From the NCBI GenBank assembly GCA_947445215.1, contig CANFDA010000004.1, forward strand, positions 1-42,536: a DNA stretch of 42,536 nt. Direction: 5' to 3'. Made by a program: the position numbers and the translations under genes. Below are positions 1 through 8,688 of this stretch, one piece after another (position 1 is the first letter of the stretch; every line of letters starts with the position of its first letter). Under the pieces are notes generated by a model. The model saw only the letters and a list, made by a program, of their open reading frames with translations, had not been told where the DNA came from and did no database searches. This DNA comes from Alphaproteobacteria bacterium (GTDB lineage Bacteria > Pseudomonadota > Alphaproteobacteria > Micropepsales > Micropepsaceae).

Positions 1-2
1 CG

Positions 3-125
3 GAAGCCGGTGCGCCCCCGCCGCCCACCCGCCGCTCCCGCGGACTGTTCGGCTGGCTGTTTGGGGGCGGCGAAGACGACGAGCAGCCAGCACCACCGTC
101 GCGCGAAGAAGCCCAACCCCGGTAA
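3..125 (+). CDS. C-terminal end of an unidentified protein (partial at window edge)
   Basis: Frame open from the window edge to TAA at 123-125: EAGAPPPPTRRSRGLFGWLFGGGEDDEQPAPPSREEAQPR*. Pro/charged tail, family not recognised. Confidence 0.4.
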   Translation, partial: EAGAPPPPTRRSRGLFGWLFGGGEDDEQPAPPSREEAQPR

Positions 126-199
126 TTTGTTGAACCCTCCGGCGCAGTTTGCGCATAAGGGGGGAGGCGGGCCTGTGCCGAATTTGCTATAAGCATTCC

Positions 200-1183
200 A
201 TGAAATGCGCCCTTCTCGCCCTAGCCCTCGTTGCCGGTCTCGCCGCCCCCGCTGCGGCCGCCACCAAGATCACCTTCGTCACCGACTGGAAGGCGCAGGC
301 CGAACATGGCGGCTTCTATCAGGCCGTGGCCGCGGGCCTCTATGCCAAGCGCGGGCTGGACGTCACCATCATCCAGGGCGGCCCGGAAGTGAACGTGCCG
401 CAATTGCTGCTGTCGGGCGCCGCCGATTTCGGCATCGGCTCCAACAGCTTCATCTCGCTGAACATGGCGCGGCAGAATTTGCCGCTGAAGGCGGTGATGG
501 CGGTGTTCCAGAAGGACCCGCAGGTGCTGATGAGCCATCCGCGCCGCGACATCAATTCGCTGGCCGACATGAAGGGCAAGCCGATCCTGATCTCGACGGC
601 GGCCACCACCAGCTTCTGGCCCTGGCTGAAGTCGAAGTTCGGTTTCTCCGACCGCCAGATCCGCAAATACACCCATAATCTTGCGCCGTTCATCGTCGAT
701 CCCAACGCCATACAGGAAGGCTACCTCACCTCCGAGCCCTTCACGGTGGAGAGCCAGGCCAAGTTCAAGCCGAAGATCTTCCTGCTGGCCGATTACGCTT
801 ATCCCGGCTACGCCAACATGGTGCTGGTGAGCCAGGCGCGCATCGACAAGGACCGCGCCACGGTGCAGGCCTTCGTCAACGCCACCCGCGATGGCTGGCT
901 GCAATATCTGAACGGCAATCCGGCACGCGCGAATGCGCTGATCAAGCAGCACAATCCGGACATGACCGATGCGATCATCGCCCAGGCCGTCGCCAAGATG
1001 AAACAGTTCAACCTGGTGCTGACCCGGGATGGCGCGACCTATGGCCTGGGCAGCATGACCGATGCGCGCTGGCAAACCTTTCACCAGACGATGGCGGCGC
1101 TGGGGCTTTATCCCAAGACGATGGATTACAAAAAAGCCTACGACCTTCGCTTCATCCGCCGCGCCGTGCAGAATTTCGAATAG
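200..1183 (+). CDS. ABC transporter substrate-binding protein, NMT1/THI5-like (SsuA/ThiY superfamily)
   Basis: Signal peptide MKCALLALALVAGLAAPAAA then KITFVTDWKAQAEHGGFYQAVAAGLYAKRGLDVTI; followed by ATPase and permease genes. Start moved to the internal Met at 200. Confidence 0.85.
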   Translation: MKCALLALALVAGLAAPAAAATKITFVTDWKAQAEHGGFYQAVAAGLYAKRGLDVTIIQGGPEVNVPQLLLSGAADFGIGSNSFISLNMARQNLPLKAVMAVFQKDPQVLMSHPRRDINSLADMKGKPILISTAATTSFWPWLKSKFGFSDRQIRKYTHNLAPFIVDPNAIQEGYLTSEPFTVESQAKFKPKIFLLADYAYPGYANMVLVSQARIDKDRATVQAFVNATRDGWLQYLNGNPARANALIKQHNPDMTDAIIAQAVAKMKQFNLVLTRDGATYGLGSMTDARWQTFHQTMAALGLYPKTMDYKKAYDLRFIRRAVQNFE

Positions 1184-1264
1184 TGAGGGGCGACCGGCAA
1201 GCCAGGCAAATCGGTCCAGTAGACCGATTTGAGCCACGAACGCCGCGAGTTTGAGCGAACGGCA
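1183..1264. repeat. Intergenic palindrome-containing repeat, copy A
   Basis: Perfect inverted repeat AAATCGGTC-CAGTA-GACCGATTT at 1208-1230; its reverse complement aligns over ~75 nt with 15016-15093. Confidence 0.7.
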
Positions 1265-1279
1265 AAGGACTAGAAGACA

Positions 1280-2038
1280 GTGCTACTTTCTGCAACTCAT
1301 CTCGCCAAACGCTTCCCCAACGGCGTCGCGGCGCTGGATGATCTTTCCTTTTCGCTGACGACAGGCGATTTCGTTTCGCTGCTGGGCCCATCGGGCTGCG
1401 GCAAGTCCACCGCCCTGCGCCTTATCGCCGGATTGCTGGCGCCCGACCGCGGCAACGTCACCTATGAGAACGGCAAGCCCGATATCGGCTTCGTCTTTCA
1501 GGAACCGACGCTGATGCCCTGGGGCGATGCCCTGGCCAATGCGCGGCTGCCGCTCGATCTCAAGAAAATGCCGCGCGCCGAGGCCGATGTGGCGGCACGC
1601 GCCGCGCTGGCGCGGGTGGGCCTGGCCGGGTTCGAGACAGCGATGCCGCGAGAACTCTCCGGCGGGATGAAAATGCGCGTCTCCATTGCGCGTGCACTCG
1701 CCGCAAAACCAAAAATATTATTGCTGGACGAACCCTTCGCCGCCCTGGACGAAATCACCCGCGCCTCGCTGAACGAGGATCTGCTTCGGCTGTGGCGCGA
1801 GCACCGCGAGCGTAGCAAGCAAAAAAACGAATCCCTGACCATTCTCTTCGTCACCCACAGCGTGGCGGAGAGCTGCTATCTCTCCGAACGAGTACTGGTG
1901 CTCAGCCCACGCCCCGGCCGCCTCACCGCCGACATCGCGCTGCCGAAACAGGCGGAGCGCGCGCCGGGCTTCCGTCTGTCGCCGCAATTTCTCGACTGCC
2001 AGCGCGCCGTGTCACAGGCGTTGGAGCGCGCGGCATGA
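1280..2038 (+). CDS. ABC transporter ATP-binding protein (nitrate/sulfonate/taurine type)
   Basis: Walker [10 protein letters not shown], signature LSGGMKMR, Walker [10 protein letters not shown]-loop VTHS. Confidence 0.92.
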   Translation: MLLSATHLAKRFPNGVAALDDLSFSLTTGDFVSLLGPSGCGKSTALRLIAGLLAPDRGNVTYENGKPDIGFVFQEPTLMPWGDALANARLPLDLKKMPRAEADVAARAALARVGLAGFETAMPRELSGGMKMRVSIARALAAKPKILLLDEPFAALDEITRASLNEDLLRLWREHRERSKQKNESLTILFVTHSVAESCYLSERVLVLSPRPGRLTADIALPKQAERAPGFRLSPQFLDCQRAVSQALERAA

Positions 2039-2820
2039 AGAAGATTGCCGAATACGCCTTGCCGTTTCTGCTAGCGCTTTTGCTGCTGGCCCTGTGGGAA
2101 GCCATCGTGCACATCCGCCAGATTCGGCCCTACATCCTGCCTGCGCCCAGTGCCATCGCCTGGGCGCTCTACGCCAACTGGGGCAGCCTGTCGGCCGCGA
2201 TGGCTTCCACCCTGCTTATCACCCTGAAAGGCTTTCTCGGCGCGCTGCTCACCGCCATATTGCTGGCGATCCTGTTCAGCCAAAGTCGCCTAGCGGAAAA
2301 GGCGCTCTATCCCTATGCGGTGGTGCTGCAGGTGACGCCCGTGGTCGCCATCGCGCCGCTGATCCTGATCTGGGTCGGCTTCGAGCGCATCGACATGGCG
2401 CTGGCGCTGATTGCTGGTATCATCGCCTTCTTTCCCATTCTCGCCAGCGCGGTGCAGGGCCTGAAATCGGCCGACTTCAATCTGCTCGATCTGGCCCGGC
2501 TCTATGGCGCGACGCGCTGGCAGACCTTGCGGCGCATCCAGCTTCCGGCCGCGCTGCCCGGCCTGCTCACCGGTATGAAGACGGGCGCGGTGATTGCTCT
2601 GATCGGCGAAGTGACGGCGGAATTTGCCGCCGGCTCCGGCACCGCCACCGGGCTGGCCTGGCGCATCGCCGAGGCCGGCAACCGGCTGGAGATCGCCACG
2701 CTCTTTGCCGCCGTTGCTCTATTGGCGCTGACCGGCGTGCTACTGTTCGTATTGTTGTCGCTGCTGGAATGGGCGCTCCTGCGCCGCTGGCATGAAAGCG
2801 CTATTTCGCGTGAGTTTTAA
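2035..2820 (+). CDS. ABC transporter permease (SsuC/ThiX-like)
   Basis: Multiple TM helices, BPD_transp_1-like EAA region ([31 protein letters not shown]); overlaps upstream ATPase by ATGA. Confidence 0.9.
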   Translation: MKKIAEYALPFLLALLLLALWEAIVHIRQIRPYILPAPSAIAWALYANWGSLSAAMASTLLITLKGFLGALLTAILLAILFSQSRLAEKALYPYAVVLQVTPVVAIAPLILIWVGFERIDMALALIAGIIAFFPILASAVQGLKSADFNLLDLARLYGATRWQTLRRIQLPAALPGLLTGMKTGAVIALIGEVTAEFAAGSGTATGLAWRIAEAGNRLEIATLFAAVALLALTGVLLFVLLSLLEWALLRRWHESAISREF

Positions 2821-4045
2821 CCGGGGCTGTCTCGCGCATCGCCGCCATGCCGATCAGCCCCAGCGCCATCGCGCCGGTCATGTACCAGGCGGGCGCCAGC
2901 GGCGAGCCTGTCACGTCGATCAGCCAGGTGACGACATACTGGGCCGAACCGCCGAACACCGCCACCGCCAGCGCATAGAGAAAGCCCAGCGAACGGGCCC
3001 GCAGCATGGCGGGATAGCTTTCGGCGATGCTGGTGAGCACGGCGGGCGGAAACAGCCCGACAAAGAAGGCCATGACGCCCGCCGCCAGCGCCACCACCGG
3101 GACTGTGGGCGACAGCAGCATGATGAAGAAGCACGGCACGCCCAGCAGCATCAGAGCGATGCCGCCCATCAGCAGCACCGGCTTGCGGCCGATGCGGTCG
3201 CTCAGGCGGCCGCCCACCAGCGCGCCCGTCATGGCGGCCAGGCCGTAAACAACCGTGCAAAGCGACGCCGATAGCGGCGTCAGGCCCAGCGTGTGCTGCG
3301 CATAGGTGGCGACATAGTTCATTGTGTAGGTGGAGATGGTGGTGGCCGCAATCATCAGCAGCGCCAGCCCCGCCACGGCGCGCGATGGGACGGCGATGCG
3401 CTCCTCGGCCTGGGTAGCGTGCAGCGTCTCGGGCAGGCGGCGTCGCAAAATATACGCGAACGGGATCACTACCGCGCCCAACAGCATGGCGACGCGCCAG
3501 CCCCATTCGCCGAACGCTTCCTGCGGCAGCAGACTTCCGAGCACCGTGCCGACAATGCCGACACAGAGCACGGCGAAATACTGGGTGGCGTTCTGCAATG
3601 ACACATAGCGGCCGCGTTGGCGCAGGGGCGCGGCTTCCATCAGATAAGCGGTGGTGGGGCCGACTTCGCCGCCCAGCGCGAAGCCTTGGCAAAGCCGGAA
3701 GACCAGCGCCAGCGCGGGCGCGGCGATGCCAATCTGGGCATGCGACGGTGTCAGCGCCAGCCCAGCGATGGCGAAGCCCATCAGGCCGAAGGTGAAGAGC
3801 ATAACCGGCTTGCGCCCGATTCGGTCGCCCAGCCGCCCCAGCACCAGCCCGCCCAGGGGGCGTGTCAGGAACCCGGCCCCGAACACGGCCAAGGTCTTCA
3901 GCAGGCTGGCGGTGGCGGAATCCTCGGGAAAGAAGACCTGCCCGATCTGGATGGCGAAAAAGCCGAAGATCAGGAAGTCATAGAATTCCAGTGCATTGCC
4001 GGCCACCACGGCCGCCAGCTGGCCCTTTGTCAGTTGCACTTTCAC
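2801..4045 (-). CDS. MFS transporter, metabolite:H+ symporter-like
   Basis: 12-TM pattern, GRLGDRIGRKP and GGRLSDRIGRKP motifs; 20-bp convergent overlap with the ABC permease. Confidence 0.88.
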   Translation of the reverse strand: MKVQLTKGQLAAVVAGNALEFYDFLIFGFFAIQIGQVFFPEDSATASLLKTLAVFGAGFLTRPLGGLVLGRLGDRIGRKPVMLFTFGLMGFAIAGLALTPSHAQIGIAAPALALVFRLCQGFALGGEVGPTTAYLMEAAPLRQRGRYVSLQNATQYFAVLCVGIVGTVLGSLLPQEAFGEWGWRVAMLLGAVVIPFAYILRRRLPETLHATQAEERIAVPSRAVAGLALLMIAATTISTYTMNYVATYAQHTLGLTPLSASLCTVVYGLAAMTGALVGGRLSDRIGRKPVLLMGGIALMLLGVPCFFIMLLSPTVPVVALAAGVMAFFVGLFPPAVLTSIAESYPAMLRARSLGFLYALAVAVFGGSAQYVVTWLIDVTGSPLAPAWYMTGAMALGLIGMAAMRETAPVKTHAK

Positions 4046-4082
4046 ACGACCTAGCCCTTTCGCAGATTAGCATGACCTAAGG

Positions 4083-4112
4083 TTGGACAAAATTTATTAC
4101 TTCATGTATTGT
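4083..4112 (+). promoter_or_regulatory. Candidate sigma70-type promoter upstream of the sulfite reductase operon
   Basis: TTGGAC (4083-4088), 18-nt spacer, TATTGT (4107-4112) in a conspicuously AT-rich intergenic patch. Confidence 0.35.
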
Positions 4113-4187
4113 GTTGTTCTAAAAAAACTACACCTATGAAATGTTCAAGTCTTGATTCCCAGCCCCGTTCATGGGACATGCCCCGCC

Positions 4188-4496
4188 ATGGCCCAGACGA
4201 TCCAGATGCTCACCGCCAACCGCCTGAAAACCGGCGATGTCCTGTATCGCCATGTCTCCGGCTGGGTGCTGATGCTTGCCGATGGCGAGGTTTATCTCGA
4301 CGCCGCTGCCGCCGACGCCGCCCTGGCCGCGGCGCAGGCCGAGACGGTGCAGAATGATTTCGTCGCGCCCTATCTCTTTGAAGTGCGCGAAAGCGCGGGC
4401 CGCATCGTGCCGGTGAAGGAGCGCGAGATCATCCGCGCCGCCGGTCCCACAGTGCATCCCCATACCGGCAAGCAGGCGGGCCAATACAATGCTTAA
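4188..4496 (+). CDS. DUF2849 domain-containing protein
   Basis: MAQTIQMLTANRLKTGDVLYRHVSGWVLMLADGEVYLDAAAADAALAAAQ; placed directly upstream of cysI, the known context of this family; overlaps cysI start. Confidence 0.75.
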   Translation: MAQTIQMLTANRLKTGDVLYRHVSGWVLMLADGEVYLDAAAADAALAAAQAETVQNDFVAPYLFEVRESAGRIVPVKEREIIRAAGPTVHPHTGKQAGQYNA

Positions 4497-6168
4497 TCCC
4501 CGTCAGGTCGAACCCAACATGTACCGCTATGACGAGTTCGACTCGAAATTCGTGCATGAGCGCGTCACCCAGTTCGCAGGCCAGGTGGAACGCCGCCTGA
4601 CGGGCGAACTGACCGAAGACCAGTTCAAGCCGCTGCGGCTGATGAACGGGCTGTATCTGCAACTGCACGCCTACATGCTGCGGGTGGCGGTGCCCTATGG
4701 CACGCTGTCATCGAAGCAGTTGCGCCGCCTGGCCCACATTGCCCGCACTTACGACAAGAATTTCGGCCATTTCACCACGCGACAGAACATCCAGTACAAC
4801 TGGATCAAGCTGGTCGATGTGCCCGCCATCCTGCGCGAGCTGGCCGAAGTCGAGATGCACGCCATCCAGACCAGCGGCAACTGCATCCGCAATGTCACCG
4901 CCGATCAATTTGCGGGCGCCGCCGCCGACGAAATCGAAGACCCGCGTCCGCTAGCCGAGATCATCCGGCAATGGTCGTCTCTGCACCCGGAATTCCTCTT
5001 CCTGCCGCGCAAGTTCAAGATCGCAGTGGGCGGCAGCCCTAACGACCGCGCCGCGCTACTCTATCACGACATGGCGGTGGAGATCGTCCGCAACAAGGAA
5101 GGCCGTACCGGCTACAAGGTGCTGGTCGGCGGCGGCATGGGCCGCACGCCTTATATCGCGCAGGTGATCGGCGAATTCGTCGAGAAGGACGACATCCTGG
5201 CGTTCATGGAAGCGGTGATGCGCGTCTATAACGAGCAGGGCCGCCGCGACAACATCTACAAGGCCCGCATCAAGATCCTCACCAATGCGCTGGGCATCGA
5301 AGAAATGCGCCGCCAGGTGAACATCGAATTCGCGGAGATCAAAAAAGTCGGCACCCTGCAATTGCCCCAGGCCGAGCTGGATCGCATCACCGCCTATTTC
5401 GCAGTCCCAGCTTTTGAAACTGGCCTGTCCGACGCCATGCCGGATGCGGGCCCCGACTTTGCCAACTGGGTACGCACCAACATAACAGCTCACAAGGCGC
5501 CGGGCTATGCCATCGCCACCATCACGCTGAAGACTCCTGGTCAAGTTCCGGGTGATGCCACGTCGGAGCAGATGGACATCATCGCCGACCTGATGGACGA
5601 ATTTAGCGTCGGCGAAGTGCGCGTGACGCATGAGCAGAATCTGGTGCTGCCGCATGTCCGCAATAAAGACCTGCCCGCGATTTTCGCCAAGCTGAAGGAA
5701 CTGGATTTCGCCTCGCCCAATGCCGGGCTGATCACCGACATCATCGCCTGCCCTGGACTGGATTATTGCGACCTGGCTAATGCCCGCTCGATCCCCATCG
5801 CGCAGAAGATCGCGCTGAAGTTCGAAGACCTGGATCGCCAGCACAAGATCGGCGAACTGAAGATCAAGATTTCGGGCTGCATCAATGCCTGCGGCCACCA
5901 CCATGCCGGTCATATCGGCATCCTGGGCGTCGATAAGAAGGGCGTCGAATTCTACCAGCTTCTGCTGGGCGGCTCGGGCGCGGAAGACGCCAGCATCGGC
6001 GACATTATGGGCCCCGGCTTCACCGAGCATGAGATCGCGGGCGCGGTCGAACGCGTCGTCGAGGTCTATCTCGCCCAGCGCAACGACGGCGAACGCTTCC
6101 TCGACACCTATCGCCGCATCGGCATGGAAAAGTTCAAGGCGGCTGCTTACGAGACGGTGGCGGCGTGA
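4489..6168 (+). CDS. cysI: Nitrite/sulfite reductase hemoprotein (assimilatory, CysI-like)
   Basis: NIR_SIR motifs: HFTTRQNIQYNWI, QTSGNCIRNVTADQFAG, TDIIACPGLDYCDLANA, KIKISGCINACGHHHAGHIGILG (siroheme/4Fe-4S cysteines). Confidence 0.92.
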   Translation: MLNPRQVEPNMYRYDEFDSKFVHERVTQFAGQVERRLTGELTEDQFKPLRLMNGLYLQLHAYMLRVAVPYGTLSSKQLRRLAHIARTYDKNFGHFTTRQNIQYNWIKLVDVPAILRELAEVEMHAIQTSGNCIRNVTADQFAGAAADEIEDPRPLAEIIRQWSSLHPEFLFLPRKFKIAVGGSPNDRAALLYHDMAVEIVRNKEGRTGYKVLVGGGMGRTPYIAQVIGEFVEKDDILAFMEAVMRVYNEQGRRDNIYKARIKILTNALGIEEMRRQVNIEFAEIKKVGTLQLPQAELDRITAYFAVPAFETGLSDAMPDAGPDFANWVRTNITAHKAPGYAIATITLKTPGQVPGDATSEQMDIIADLMDEFSVGEVRVTHEQNLVLPHVRNKDLPAIFAKLKELDFASPNAGLITDIIACPGLDYCDLANARSIPIAQKIALKFEDLDRQHKIGELKIKISGCINACGHHHAGHIGILGVDKKGVEFYQLLLGGSGAEDASIGDIMGPGFTEHEIAGAVERVVEVYLAQRNDGERFLDTYRRIGMEKFKAAAYETVAA

Positions 6169-6653
6169 CCAAGTTGCTCAAGAGCGGTGCTTTCGCCGCC
6201 GATGCTTTCCAGGCCACCGCCGATGATGCCGCCCTGCCCGACGGCCCGGTGATCGTGTCGCTGGCGCGCTTCGAGAAGGAGCGCGAGACGCTCTTGGCTC
6301 GCAACACGCCCATCGGCGTGCGGCTGAAGTCGGACGAAAATCCCACCCGGCTGGGCGATGATGTGAATCGTCTGTCGCTGGTGGCGCTGGAATTCCCCAA
6401 ATTCCGCGATGGCCGCGCCTTTTCCTGGGCCCGGCTGGTACGCACGCGCCTGGGCTTCAAGGGCGAGATCCGCGCTGTGGGCGATTTCCTGTTCGACCAG
6501 TTGAGCTACCAGCACCGAGTCGGCTTCGACGCCTGGGAAGTGCCGGACCATTTCACCATCGAGATGTTCAATGCTGCCCTGGCCGAGATGACCAACGTCT
6601 ATCAGCCTGCCGCCGATGGCAAGAAGACCATCCGGGAATTGCGGGCGCACTAG
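6165..6653 (+). CDS. DUF934 domain-containing protein (sulfite reductase-associated)
   Basis: Overlaps the cysI stop; LEFPKFRDGRAFSWARLVRTRLGFKGEIRAVGDFLFDQLSYQHRVGFDAWEV is DUF934-like. Confidence 0.88.
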   Translation: MTKLLKSGAFAADAFQATADDAALPDGPVIVSLARFEKERETLLARNTPIGVRLKSDENPTRLGDDVNRLSLVALEFPKFRDGRAFSWARLVRTRLGFKGEIRAVGDFLFDQLSYQHRVGFDAWEVPDHFTIEMFNAALAEMTNVYQPAADGKKTIRELRAH

Positions 6654-6757
6654 CTCACGCCTTTGTATTCTCCCCCGCCGCCTGTAATTTTCGGTTCAGA
6701 CTCGTATAGTCATGGTACCCATCATTGGGCTGTTTCACCCACCGACAAGGAGATTTC

Positions 6758-7420
6758 ATGCGCAAAACGCTTTTCATTCTTCTCCTCGCCCTGATGCTGG
6801 GCGTGGCGGGCGCCAGCCTGGTCAGCGCGCAACCGCAGCGCCTAGGTACGGCCCAGGCCGGCGAACAGCCGCGCCTTCAGCGCCCCGCGTTTACGCCGGA
6901 ACAGAGGGACGAGCGCCGCGCCACCATGTGCCAGAACATGAACGCCCGTTCCGCCGGCCGACTCGCCTATCTCGAGACACGGATGGAACTGACCGCCGGT
7001 CAGCGGGCCGCTTTCAACCGCTGGCGCGATGTCCGTCTTGCCGCTGCCAAGCGCCGCGCCGAGACTTGCGCCACCACACCGATGGGCCATGGTGGGCGTG
7101 GACTTGGCGCGCAGACGGCGCAGGTGAACCCAACCGAACGCATGGCGCGGCAAGAGCAGATGCTGCGCCAGCGGCTGGCCGACATCACCGCCGAACGCCC
7201 GGCGCTGGACGCGCTCTATGCCAGCCTCACCCCGGAACAGCGGCAGAAATTCACGCCTTCGAACGGCCCCCGCAACGGCATGGGCCGTGCGAACCAGCGC
7301 GCCCGCATCGGCATGATGCGTGACCGCATGGATGGTGGGCCACGTGGACCCATGGGCGGCGGCATGCGCCGTGGTCCCGGTGGCCCGGGCATGGCGCCCC
7401 CGCCGCCACCTCCCCAGTAA
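6758..7420 (+). CDS. Spy/CpxP (LTXXQ)-like periplasmic protein with Gly/Met/Arg/Pro-rich tail
   Basis: AAGGAG before ATG at 6758; signal peptide MRKTLFILLLALMLGVAGASLVSA; helical repeats MELTAGQRAAFNRWRD and ASLTPEQRQKF. Confidence 0.65.
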   Translation: MRKTLFILLLALMLGVAGASLVSAQPQRLGTAQAGEQPRLQRPAFTPEQRDERRATMCQNMNARSAGRLAYLETRMELTAGQRAAFNRWRDVRLAAAKRRAETCATTPMGHGGRGLGAQTAQVNPTERMARQEQMLRQRLADITAERPALDALYASLTPEQRQKFTPSNGPRNGMGRANQRARIGMMRDRMDGGPRGPMGGGMRRGPGGPGMAPPPPPPQ

Positions 7421-7435
7421 CGTCATGAAACTTTG

Positions 7436-7468
7436 AAAAAGGGCGCTGTTTCCGCAGCGCCCTTTTTT
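7436..7468 (+). terminator. Rho-independent terminator
   Basis: AAAAA-GGGCGCTG-TTTCCG-CAGCGCCC-TTTTTT. Confidence 0.9.
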
Positions 7469-7503
7469 CTTGCCCCGCACGCCACATTGCCCCACAAACC
7501 GGC

Positions 7504-8685
7504 ATGACCGTACCAGCCACCGCCATCGCCCCGCTCGACTCGCTACCCTGCTATACCTCCGCCCTGAAGGCGATAGAGGCGTTGAAGCCGACCGAGCCGC
7601 TCTATCTGCTGCATCCGGAAAAGTTCGCCGCCCAGGCAAAGATTTTTCTGGAAGGGTTTCCCGGCGAGATTCTCTATGCCGCGAAATCCAATCCGCATCC
7701 CTACGCGCTGGAACTGTTGTGGAATGCGGGCATCCGCCATTTCGACACCGCCTCGCTGGGCGAGATCGAAGGAGTCAAGACGGCGCTGCCCGATGCGATC
7801 TGCCATTTCATGGCGCCGGTGCGCCTGCCCGGCCAGGCCAAGGCGGCGCTGGAACAGCATGGCGTCAAAGATTTCGTGGTCGATACCGACAGCGAGCTGG
7901 ACAAGCTCTTGGCTGAAGTGGGCGACGCCAAGAAAATCCGCGTCTTTGTCCGCCTGGTCGCATCTCTGGGCGGCGCGCTGCTGGAAATGTCGAGCAAATA
8001 TGGCTGCCGCCCGGAAGAAGCCGCCAAGCTGCTGAAGCGGGTGCAGGCGTCGGGCGCGCAGCCCTGCCTCACCTTCCATGTCGGCAGCCAATGCCTGTCG
8101 CCCTTCTCCTATGCCCAGGCGATAGAGATCGCCAACCGCACCGTGGGTCTCGCGGGCGTGCCGATCCGGGCGCTGGATATCGGCGGCGGTTTCCCCATCG
8201 CCTATTCGGGACAGGAGCCGCCGCCCTATCACTGGTATTTCGACATGATCAAGGAAGCCTTTGCCAACATGGATGCGAAGGATGTGCCGGTGATGTGCGA
8301 GCCGGGCCGCGCCTTGTGCGCGCCGGGCATCTCGCTGGTGACGCAGGTGGTCTTGCGGCGCGGCGACCGGCTTTATCTCAATGATGGCATCTATGGCAGC
8401 TTCGACGAGCAGCGCTTCGCCAGCTTCGACGAGGATTATCCCCCCAGCGCCATCACGCTCGATGCCAAGGGCAAGGCCAAGATTCCGGGCGGCGAACTGC
8501 TCCCGTTCCGCGCCTTCGGCCCGACCTGCGATTCCGCCGACAAGCTGCCGCGCTCGCTGATGCTGCCGGACGGGATCAACACCGGCGACTTCATCCTGTT
8601 CGGCGCCATGGGCGCCTATACCGTGTCGTCGCGTTCGAACTTCAACGGCTATTATCCGGATAATTGGGCCGTCATCGTCGCCTGA
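7504..8685 (+). CDS. Type III PLP-dependent decarboxylase (ornithine/diaminopimelate decarboxylase fold)
   Basis: ILYAAKSNPHP (PLP lysine), LTFHVGSQC, LDIGGGFPIAY, CEPGRALCAP, GPTCDSADKL, FGAMGAYT. Confidence 0.9.
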   Translation: MTVPATAIAPLDSLPCYTSALKAIEALKPTEPLYLLHPEKFAAQAKIFLEGFPGEILYAAKSNPHPYALELLWNAGIRHFDTASLGEIEGVKTALPDAICHFMAPVRLPGQAKAALEQHGVKDFVVDTDSELDKLLAEVGDAKKIRVFVRLVASLGGALLEMSSKYGCRPEEAAKLLKRVQASGAQPCLTFHVGSQCLSPFSYAQAIEIANRTVGLAGVPIRALDIGGGFPIAYSGQEPPPYHWYFDMIKEAFANMDAKDVPVMCEPGRALCAPGISLVTQVVLRRGDRLYLNDGIYGSFDEQRFASFDEDYPPSAITLDAKGKAKIPGGELLPFRAFGPTCDSADKLPRSLMLPDGINTGDFILFGAMGAYTVSSRSNFNGYYPDNWAVIVA

Positions 8686-8688
8686 GCC

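Noticed and set aside
126-199. Possible TPP riboswitch upstream of the NMT1-like gene
   Set aside because: The short leader has no recognisable CUGAGA-type core or three-way junction.
221-1237. Long minus-strand ORF opposite the substrate-binding protein, and many similar long antisense ORFs (e.g. 5056..6030, 11218..13119, 12906..14129, 22522..24048, 27824..29059, 37329..38681, 39056..40009)
   Set aside because: High GC leaves antisense frames open; these translations are His/Arg/Gln/Gly-rich with no domain motifs, while the opposite strand encodes recognisable proteins.
7330-7420. Gly/Pro-rich tandem repeat as a satellite or CRISPR-like repeat
   Set aside because: It is the low-complexity coding tail of the Spy-like protein; no regular repeat-spacer periodicity.
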